Positions 58,426-64,000 of a stretch of 64,000 nt of DNA are shown one piece after another. Under the pieces are notes generated by a model that made no database searches, was not told the DNA's origin, and worked only from the letters and a program-made list of their open reading frames with translations. The first letter of the stretch is position 1. Each line of letters begins with the position of its first letter. Location: positions 186,001 through 250,000 of the forward strand of contig NZ_JBHUIO010000011.1 of NCBI RefSeq assembly GCF_042682745.1. Direction: 5' to 3'. Origin of the DNA: Tumebacillus_A lipolyticus (GTDB lineage Bacteria; Bacillota; Bacilli; Tumebacillales; Tumebacillaceae). A program made the translations under genes and the position numbers.

Positions 58426-59760
58426 TCACCGCGGGCTCTGGTTGACCCAGTCGATCTTCCACGGTGCGTCCGTGCTCTCTTTGACCACCCCGAGGTACAG
58501 CGCGTTGATTCCATCCTGCTGAACGACCTGCGTTTTGTAGGTGATGTCGAGCGTCACCTGATATTGGCGCTCCTCGACCGGCTTGCGGTTGAGCCGCTCC
58601 CCTTTGATCGACTCCGCTTGACCGGTCGCCTCCACCCGCTGGGTCTGCTGCAGGTCGATCACGCGGACCGAGGAGACGTTTTCCGGATTGAGTCCCTGTT
58701 TGTTCCAGTCTTGGGCAAACAGCTGCTCCCCTTTTTCCGCATACCAGAAGGAAGCTTGGTATGCTTTCGAATACATCGCATAGGCGGTCGGATAATCTCG
58801 ATTTTGAATCGCCTCATAGTATTTGAGAACCACCTGTTCGGCATTCCAATTGCGAAACTCTCCGTCTGGCCCTTGGCTATAATCCACCTGCCCGTCCTCT
58901 TTCAGCCAATCCCCCCACGAGAGCTTGACCAGATCGGCGAAGTCGCGCTTTCGCAACGAGGCGCTCATCCCCACGCCCTTTTCCAGCCAGCTGCCGACCA
59001 CCTCTTGCCCCGCCAGCAGCACGACTGCTGTCGTGTTCAGCTTCAACCCGTCATCCCACATCTCTTGAAGCGGGATCGAATAGGCGGTGACCGTCTCCCC
59101 GCGGTGGCGGTTCAGATCGAGCCCGACATCTTTGGACAAAACGTTGTGCTTCGCCCAATATAGGCCGAGCGGATAGGTCCCCGGCAGGTCGACAAAGCTC
59201 TTGGGCAGCGCGATCTGTTCTGTTTTAAACGCTTCTTGCGTCGGCGTCCACCCGTACGTGTCGAGCAGGCTGACGATGCTCGGATCGAGAGCTGTCGCCT
59301 GCTCCTCGCTCTTTTGCAGATTGTCCATCGCGGTGAGCGAGTTGCTGTCCTGTTTTGCGCCGAGCAGTTCGTTGCGCTCCGGTGCGTTGCCTTTCTGCTC
59401 TTGCCCCTCGCTCTGCTCCTTCTGATCGGCAAGGCTCTGCTGGTTCTTGCTCAGATCGAGCGGGAGGAAGTTCGGCACCTGAACGGCTGCCACCAGCACG
59501 CAGGCGGCCGCCACCCCTGCTGTCGCCCATTTCCTGAGGCGGCGCCACCTGTGCGAGATGACCGCCTGCTCGATCTCCTCACGAGACGGGAGCAGCGTTC
59601 GACTCGGCAATGGAATCTCTTCAAGATCGAGGGTGATGCCGATCTGCTGCACCAGCTTTTGTTCCTGCTGACACTCTGGGCAAGAAAGCACATGCTCGAT
59701 CATCTCTGGAGTCAGATCTGAGCTCCAAATCGCCTGTTTGATCTCATCGCACCTGTTCAT
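58426..59760 (-). CDS. Zinc-finger anti-sigma factor with membrane helix
   Basis: A 444-residue protein. The N-terminal zf-HC2 motif H-x3-C-x2-C (EHVLSCPEC, His23, Cys27, Cys31 region) binds the sigma factor. A single membrane helix occupies about residues 76-97. A Gln/Glu/Ser-rich linker and a large outer domain (about 160-444) follow. The last 110 residues (VVLKYYEAIQNRDYPTAYAMY, YQVTLDITYKTQVVQ) are NTF2/DUF4829-like. It starts 20 bases after the ECF sigma gene. The large outer domain suggests a sensor of envelope stress. Confidence 0.85.
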   Translation of the reverse strand: MNRCDEIKQAIWSSDLTPEMIEHVLSCPECQQEQKLVQQIGITLDLEEIPLPSRTLLPSREEIEQAVISHRWRRLRKWATAGVAAACVLVAAVQVPNFLPLDLSKNQQSLADQKEQSEGQEQKGNAPERNELLGAKQDSNSLTAMDNLQKSEEQATALDPSIVSLLDTYGWTPTQEAFKTEQIALPKSFVDLPGTYPLGLYWAKHNVLSKDVGLDLNRHRGETVTAYSIPLQEMWDDGLKLNTTAVVLLAGQEVVGSWLEKGVGMSASLRKRDFADLVKLSWGDWLKEDGQVDYSQGPDGEFRNWNAEQVVLKYYEAIQNRDYPTAYAMYSKAYQASFWYAEKGEQLFAQDWNKQGLNPENVSSVRVIDLQQTQRVEATGQAESIKGERLNRKPVEERQYQVTLDITYKTQVVQQDGINALYLGVVKESTDAPWKIDWVNQSPR

Positions 59761-59780
59761 CTATCGCTTCACCCTCCTCT

Positions 59781-60278
59781 CTACAGCAATCCACGCAGTC
59801 GATCGCGCAATCGGAATAGTCTGGTCTTTACGGTCGCCTCTTTCATCTCCAACAGCACGGCCACCTCTTTGAGCGGCAGGTCCTGCACGAAGCGCAGGAT
59901 GAAAATCTGCCGATCCACACCGGTCAGCTCGCCGAGCATCTTTTGGATGACCATCTTCATGCCGACCTGATTTTCAAACCCATCGCTGGTCGATGCGGTC
60001 TCGGACAGCTCAACGACGGTGACATTTTTCTTTTTCCGCACGGCGTCACGCTGCGTGTTGAGGATGATCCGATACACCCAGCTCTGTATCGCACAATCGC
60101 CCCGATATGTGTGGAGGTTGCGACACACTTTCAGGAGCGACTCCTGCGCCAGATCTTCCGCATCGTGCTGATGTCCGGTCAGGTGGTAGCAAACTCGATA
60201 TACGAAAGGCTCTAGCTCCTTCAAAAAGTCGGCCATCGCGCCTGCGTCCTGCAATGCGCGTTGAATCTGCTGCTCCAA
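59781..60278 (-). CDS. ECF-type RNA polymerase sigma factor
   Basis: A 165-residue sigma-70 family protein with regions 2 and 4 only. Region 2 has DAEDLAQESLLKVCRNL, and region 2.3-2.4 has IQSWVYRIILNTQRDAVRKKK. Region 4 is LKEVAVLLEMKEATVKTRLFRL. TTG at 60278 follows GGAGGTG with 7-base spacing. It forms an operon with its anti-sigma factor. A TGAATC-17-CGTC element upstream fits autoregulation. Confidence 0.9.
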   Translation of the reverse strand: MEQQIQRALQDAGAMADFLKELEPFVYRVCYHLTGHQHDAEDLAQESLLKVCRNLHTYRGDCAIQSWVYRIILNTQRDAVRKKKNVTVVELSETASTSDGFENQVGMKMVIQKMLGELTGVDRQIFILRFVQDLPLKEVAVLLEMKEATVKTRLFRLRDRLRGLL

Positions 60279-60318
60279 GCGGTGTCACCTCCAAAGACAG
60301 GGCTTCTCTATACAATAT

Positions 60319-60345
60319 GACGTACAATCTGCCCGAAAGGATTCA
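60319..60345 (-). promoter_or_regulatory. ECF-type autoregulatory promoter
   Basis: On the minus strand TGAATC (60340-60345), 17 bases, CGTC (60319-60322). This resembles the TGAAAC-16/17-CGTC form used by SigW/SigM/SigV-like factors and lies about 40 bases before the sigma start. Confidence 0.5.
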
Positions 60346-60365
60346 GGAAAGAGCAGGTTGGGCAA

Positions 60366-60393
60366 CAAAAAACCACCTGCTCGGCAGGTGGTT
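60366..60393 (-). terminator. Rho-independent terminator
   Basis: AACCACCTGC/GCAGGTGGTT (60371-60380, 60384-60393) with six Ts on the minus strand. Confidence 0.88.
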
Positions 60394-60400
60394 CGATCGT

Positions 60401-60769
60401 TTAGCCTCTGCTTCTGATGCCCGGCTGCTCATCTGAGCCCGGCAGGTCGAGCGGAGTGGTCGGCACCTCTTCCGCGTCGGGGAGGTCGACCGGCTCCTCC
60501 GCTTCGCCTTGCCGATCGCCCTCTCCCGCAAGCTTCGCTTGGTCGCCAAACTCCTCGTCCCAAGAAAGCGTCAGCGCGTACTCATTCGCCAGACCTTCTT
60601 TCGTGTATGATTGGCGCACTTGAACTTGGTTAGCGATCATGATCGGCAGTCCGTCAAAGCGGAAGCTGTGCTGCTGATCGATCTGGTCGGCGAGGCGTCG
60701 CAGCCAGGCAGCCAGACTCGGTGCCGTCATGATGTCGTGACGTATGATCTTGATCTCCCTACCCGTCAT
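60401..60769 (-). CDS. Small protein with amphi-Trp-like domain and acidic tail
   Basis: A 122-residue protein. Residues 15-75 (LAAWLRRLADQIDQQHSFRF, NEYALTLSWDEE) follow the pattern of the amphi-Trp domain: a helix, then strands ending in a Trp. The tail is Glu/Asp/Pro-rich and probably disordered. The function of the domain is not known to me. It is 37 bases downstream of pepA on the same strand, so it may be co-transcribed. Confidence 0.6.
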   Translation of the reverse strand: MTGREIKIIRHDIMTAPSLAAWLRRLADQIDQQHSFRFDGLPIMIANQVQVRQSYTKEGLANEYALTLSWDEEFGDQAKLAGEGDRQGEAEEPVDLPDAEEVPTTPLDLPGSDEQPGIRSRG

Positions 60770-60806
60770 CGTGCATCCCTCCGCAAGTGAGTGTCTCTCG
60801 AATCGG

Positions 60807-62261
60807 TTACTTCGCCAGTCGCTCCGCCACCTTGATCATCGATCGGGTCGAGAATCCGGTGCCCTCTTCGACCGTATAGCCGCTCGACTTTTTCGCTTTC
60901 GCCATGTTGGCCATGTCGATGTGCACAAACGGCACATCATCTGCAAACGCCGCCAGGAACACGCCGCCCGCCAGCGCCGCACCGTTGCGATAGGAGTAGT
61001 TGATATAGTCGGCGATCGAGCTTTCGATCAGCTTCTGATACTCCGGGTAGTTCGGCAGCGGGAACAGGCGCTCGCCCACCTCTGCACCGGCCGCTTTCAC
61101 CTCGTTCACCCACTCGTCGTCGTTGCCGTACAGCGATGCTGCTTCGCCTCCGAGCACCACGACCACCGCGCCAGTCAGCGTGGCGGTGTCGACGATCTTG
61201 GTCGCGCCGAGATGTTTCACATAGGCGACGCCATCTGCCAACACCAGACGGCCCTCGCAGTCGGTATCGATCATCTCGACCGTCTTGCCGTTAAAAGCGA
61301 CAGCGACATCGCCCGGCTTGAACGCGTTGCCAGAGATCATGTTTTCCGCCAGCGCCAGCACGCCGATCGCGTTGACCTTCAGCTGTTTCTTGGCGATGGC
61401 GCGCATCGCGCCGAGCACGCAGGCTGCCCCTGCCATGTCTGTCTTCATGTCGCCCATGCCGTTTTCCGGCTTGATGATGTAACCGCCCGTGTCGAACGTG
61501 ACGCCCTTGCCGACGAGCCCCAACACCTCTTCCGACTCGGGCGCCCCTTGGTAGCGCAGGACGACGAGTCGCGGCGGGATGTCAGATCCTTTGCCGACCG
61601 CATACAGCAAGTTCAGGCCGAGCTCCTGCAGCTTCTCCTCGTCGAGCACTTCGACGGTAAGACCTGCCGCTTCGCCGATCTCGACCGCTTTGTTCGCGAA
61701 GATCACCGGATCGAGCAGGTTGGCCGGCATGTTGGTCAGGTCGCGCGCGAGGTTGACCGCATCCGCATCGTGAGTCGCCGCCTGCACCGCTTCGGTCACA
61801 TCGCCATCTGCCACGATGGTCAGCGCGGTGAAGCGTTTGTCCGCCTCCTGCTCCGACTTGTGGTTTTGATAGACATAGCGGCCCAGCAAAAACCCTTCTG
61901 TGATCGCGCCCGCATACTCGTCTGCCAGCGCGACCGCCGCCACGTGATCACCCTTGACGCTGCGCGATGCGCTGCCTGCCGCCTTGCGAACCACCTCTGC
62001 GTTCAGTTTGTCCTCTTTGCCGAGGCCGACGAGGAAGAGATGCTTGGCTGCCAGACGACCGCTCGTGCGCACGTGCGTCACCGAGTTCGCCTTTCCTTCC
62101 GCCTCGCCGTCTGCAAACAGGCCGCTCAGCTCTCCGCCCAGCGCTTGGTCGAGCGCAGACAGTTCGGTCGGCAGCTCTTTCGTCTCGCCGTAGAACAGGA
62201 CGAGCGAATCTGCTTCAATCGCATGCAATTCAGTTTTTTTATGTACGAGAATGTTCACCAT
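60807..62261 (-). CDS. pepA: Leucyl aminopeptidase (M17)
   Basis: A 484-residue M17 enzyme. The N-terminal macro-like domain is about residues 1-160. The catalytic domain has VGKGVTFDTGGYIIKP (metal ligands Lys and Asp), GDMKTDMAGAA (Asp), and MIDTDCEGRLVLADG. In this last motif the usual NTDAEGR is TDCEGR, with the Asp and Glu ligands kept. It removes N-terminal residues from peptides using two metals and forms hexamers. The ATG at 62261 follows AAGGGGGA. An upstream in-frame ATG lacks a site. Confidence 0.92.
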   Translation of the reverse strand: MVNILVHKKTELHAIEADSLVLFYGETKELPTELSALDQALGGELSGLFADGEAEGKANSVTHVRTSGRLAAKHLFLVGLGKEDKLNAEVVRKAAGSASRSVKGDHVAAVALADEYAGAITEGFLLGRYVYQNHKSEQEADKRFTALTIVADGDVTEAVQAATHDADAVNLARDLTNMPANLLDPVIFANKAVEIGEAAGLTVEVLDEEKLQELGLNLLYAVGKGSDIPPRLVVLRYQGAPESEEVLGLVGKGVTFDTGGYIIKPENGMGDMKTDMAGAACVLGAMRAIAKKQLKVNAIGVLALAENMISGNAFKPGDVAVAFNGKTVEMIDTDCEGRLVLADGVAYVKHLGATKIVDTATLTGAVVVVLGGEAASLYGNDDEWVNEVKAAGAEVGERLFPLPNYPEYQKLIESSIADYINYSYRNGAALAGGVFLAAFADDVPFVHIDMANMAKAKKSSGYTVEEGTGFSTRSMIKVAERLAK

Positions 62262-62433
62262 AAGGTCCCCCTTGCTATTTTCCGAAACTGGAACTACTCC
62301 TTTCAGTATACATGGCGAGCACCTCGACAACAATCGCAACGGGAAAACCGCTTGTGTTCAATTTTCGCCGCACCGCGCAACAAGGCGGCATCATCTGATA
62401 TACTACAGTCACAATCGCTGCCAAAAACGCATG

Positions 62434-62457
62434 AAAAAAGAGAGCCGATCGGCTCTC
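62434..62457 (-). terminator. Palindromic terminator on the minus strand upstream of pepA
   Basis: GAGAGCCGATCGGCTCTC (62440-62457) is followed by six Ts on the minus strand. The nearest minus-strand gene that could use it is 62810-63388, across atpZ. Confidence 0.7.
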
Positions 62458-62509
62458 CGAGTCGTACGATGCTGATGCGTGACATACACTGAAGATGGAG
62501 GTGACAGCG

Positions 62510-62776
62510 GTGAACGAGCAGGAGGATCAACAGCGGAAGCAACCTGAGGTGACCGGAGAGAAAAATGAAGCGTGGCGCGCGTTCGGCCTCGTCTCCGCCA
62601 TCGGGCTCGATCTGGCCATCTGCACGATCGGCGGCACGTTCTTAGGCCGCTTTCTGGACGGCCTGCTGGGAACGTCCCCATGGCTATTGCTCGTAGGGAT
62701 CATCTTGGGGCTGGCCGTTGGGATCTACGGAATCACCAAGCTGATCGCTGCATTCAATCCGGAGCAGAAGAAGTGA
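62510..62776 (+). CDS. atpZ: AtpZ/AtpI-family F0F1 ATPase assembly protein
   Basis: An 88-residue protein with two membrane helices (about residues 29-50 and 57-79) around the conserved GGTFLGRFLDGLLGTSPW loop. This is the AtpZ/AtpI plan (calcium/magnesium or assembly role for the c ring). GTG at 62510 has GGAGGTG 6 bases upstream. An ATG five codons earlier does not. The ATP synthase operon is not visible, which is unusual because atpZ usually heads it. Confidence 0.82.
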   Translation: MNEQEDQQRKQPEVTGEKNEAWRAFGLVSAIGLDLAICTIGGTFLGRFLDGLLGTSPWLLLVGIILGLAVGIYGITKLIAAFNPEQKK

Positions 62777-62809
62777 CGGAGAGACAGGTTCTGCCGTTTG
62801 CAGGAAGGG

Positions 62810-63388
62810 TCAGGATTCTTCCAATCGATCTTCATTTAGCGCTTCGTCGATCTTGGAAAGCTCCTGGCTGAAGGAGTGAAGGCGGCCGATGGTTTCAGCT
62901 TCGAGGTCAACATCTCCCCGTTTCTTGGCATCCGCATATTCTTCAAGCGCGGCGTAGATGTGTCCCATGATGATCTCGCGAGTTAAGCGCAGGTCAAAAT
63001 CTGCCGCCAATTTGCGTTCTTGAAACAGCCCATCATCCATGATCAAGCCATTTAAGTACAGCGTACGGTATAATTCCCCGCGAATCGTTTCGTATTTCTC
63101 ACCACGCAGCTTAAGCTCACCGATCAAAGCGTCGAGCGCTTTGACCATTCGACCATCCCCCTTTTTCACCCTTAGATACTCGATCAGTACATGCAGCGAT
63201 TTCCCGTTTTCATACATGTAGAAGATCACTTCATCATCTTTTAGGTACAGGTGAAAGATCAGGGTCTTGCCTTTCCCTTTCTCCTCCAGTTGGATACCGG
63301 TGCGAGTTACGCGTGCCTTCCAACGATCGACCTGCGCGCGGGTCGTTTCGCCCGAGATGTTTCGGTAGATCACAATCTGGTTTTCCAT
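62810..63388 (-). CDS. Hypothetical 192-residue protein
   Basis: A soluble protein that I do not recognise. The first 60 residues are beta-rich (ENQIVIYRNISGETTRAQV, KTLIFHLYLKDDEVIFYMYE). The rest is helical and acidic, ending ELSKIDEALNEDRLEES. The ATG at 63388 follows GGAGG with 6-base spacing. It is convergent with atpZ, with only 33 bases and no terminator between them. Confidence 0.7.
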   Translation of the reverse strand: MENQIVIYRNISGETTRAQVDRWKARVTRTGIQLEEKGKGKTLIFHLYLKDDEVIFYMYENGKSLHVLIEYLRVKKGDGRMVKALDALIGELKLRGEKYETIRGELYRTLYLNGLIMDDGLFQERKLAADFDLRLTREIIMGHIYAALEEYADAKKRGDVDLEAETIGRLHSFSQELSKIDEALNEDRLEES

Positions 63389-63534
63389 AGTCACCCTCCT
63401 CGGTGCTCGGAGGCTTTTTCAAGAGAAAAGGTTTTGCAAATGCTCGATGTAGTACCAACAATATATGCGTCGTCCTGCTCTTTTTGTTAGACATTTTGTA
63501 CCGATTCTGTCCAAATTGGGCAAGGGAGCGCCAA

Positions 63535-63568
63535 AGAAAAAAGCTTCCCACCAAGAGGTGAGAAGCTT
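63535..63568 (-). terminator. Rho-independent terminator
   Basis: AAGCTTC/GAAGCTT plus an inner CACC/GGTG pair, then six Ts on the minus strand. It ends the SH3-domain gene. Confidence 0.85.
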
Positions 63569-63577
63569 TTTGATCGT

Positions 63578-64000
63578 CTATTGCAGCTGCACCAAGGAGC
63601 TCAAGACGTACCCGTACATGCCGTCTTTGGTGCGCACGTAATACCAATCGCCAACCTGTCCTTCGATCGCCAACAGGTCGCCGCCGTAAACTTGACCGAT
63701 GATGCTGTGCTCCGTGCCCGGCTTTTGGCGCAGGTTGACATACTCGCCCACCACTTTCGCCCGCTGGCCACCGTCAAATGGCGGCGTCTGATCAACAGGT
63801 GGCTTGTTCGCTTGGCCGCCGTCGTTCGAACCGCCCCCGCCCGTCTTGCCTCCAGCCTGCTGAGCGCCGCCGTTGCCGCTTGAGCCGGTCTCGGCCGGTT
63901 GCTGCGTCGACCCGATCTTCTCCCGGACGAAATTGCGCACCGCTTCGATGTCAGGGCGCAGCACCTGCTCGCCGTTCCCGTTGACCTCCTCCGACAAAAA
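63578..64000 (-). CDS. Bacterial SH3-domain protein (N-terminus outside the window)
   Basis: The last 140 residues of a larger protein, with the frame open at base 64000. A helix (IEAVRNFVREKIG) is followed by a Gly/Asn/Gln/Pro-rich linker and then a C-terminal SH3b domain (GEYVNLRQKPGTEHSIIGQVYGGDLLAIE, then WYYVRTKDGMYGYVLSSLV). Such domains bind peptidoglycan, often behind an amidase or other wall hydrolase. Which enzyme precedes it here is not visible. Confidence 0.8.
   Translation of the reverse strand, partial: FLSEEVNGNGEQVLRPDIEAVRNFVREKIGSTQQPAETGSSGNGGAQQAGGKTGGGGSNDGGQANKPPVDQTPPFDGGQRAKVVGEYVNLRQKPGTEHSIIGQVYGGDLLAIEGQVGDWYYVRTKDGMYGYVLSSLVQLQ

Overview
The window looks like chromosomal DNA from a spore-forming member of the Bacillota. 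Genes sit on both strands behind strong AAGGAGG-type ribosome binding sites, and intrinsic terminators with T-runs are frequent. Gene content is Bacillus-like: ymfF/ymfH, fadN-fadA-fadE, speD, yugI, queF, yqgQ, a YhcN/YlaJ spore lipoprotein, a SpoVB-like flippase and an SLH surface protein. Coding DNA is clearly GC-rich for a Bacillus, with GTG and TTG starts. Together with IcmF this fits the Alicyclobacillaceae (Tumebacillus/Effusibacillus type), but that placement is inference. No rRNA, tRNA, CRISPR array, prophage or insertion sequence is visible. There is one assembly gap of 53 Ns at 17067-17119.

Layout. 1-8.8 kb: an M16 peptidase pair (cut by the window edge), small proteins, an MFS exporter, a type II NADH dehydrogenase with a Rex-like operator, a CYTH protein, a LysM-CAP secreted protein, a LysR regulator and a lone TatA. 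8.8-16.4 kb: spore lipoprotein, amino-acid permease, sugar-phosphate isomerase, CDP-alcohol transferase, HD-GYP protein and a TIGR00300 (ornithine cyclodeaminase-like) enzyme. 16.4-21 kb: a Yip1-like protein running into the gap, and a tetR-icmF operon. 21-29.4 kb: small proteins, a UbiA prenyltransferase, a BcrC-like phosphatase, and a biotin-type ECF transporter made of divergent bioY and ecfA plus an ATPase-EcfT fusion, with a BirA-like operator between them. 29.4-37.6 kb: the fadNAE beta-oxidation operon, a LysM-3D protein, a hot-dog thioesterase and speD. 38-46 kb: small proteins, an S1-domain protein, a degenerate ABC ATPase, and a cell-surface pair (an eight-module FN3 protein followed by an SLH-anchored protein). 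46-51.5 kb: an orphan OppA-type lipoprotein, queF, two divergent low-complexity Gln/Met/Ser-rich proteins and an MBL hydrolase. 51.5-64 kb: an RND exporter with a GbsR/MarR regulator, a flippase, an M42 peptidase, an ECF sigma/anti-sigma pair, leucyl aminopeptidase, AtpZ and an SH3-domain protein cut by the right edge.

The genes form many short, separately terminated units. Themes that link them are fatty-acid and branched acyl-CoA catabolism (fadNAE, thioesterase, tetR-icmF, with operator-like palindromes), the cell envelope and spore surface, and transport. The most unusual signal is the 5' leader of speD. It can fold into two nested stems closed by a pseudoknot, and it carries an exact 7-nt complement of the speD Shine-Dalgarno sequence. 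This is the architecture expected of a translational riboswitch, and I cannot assign it to a class I know.
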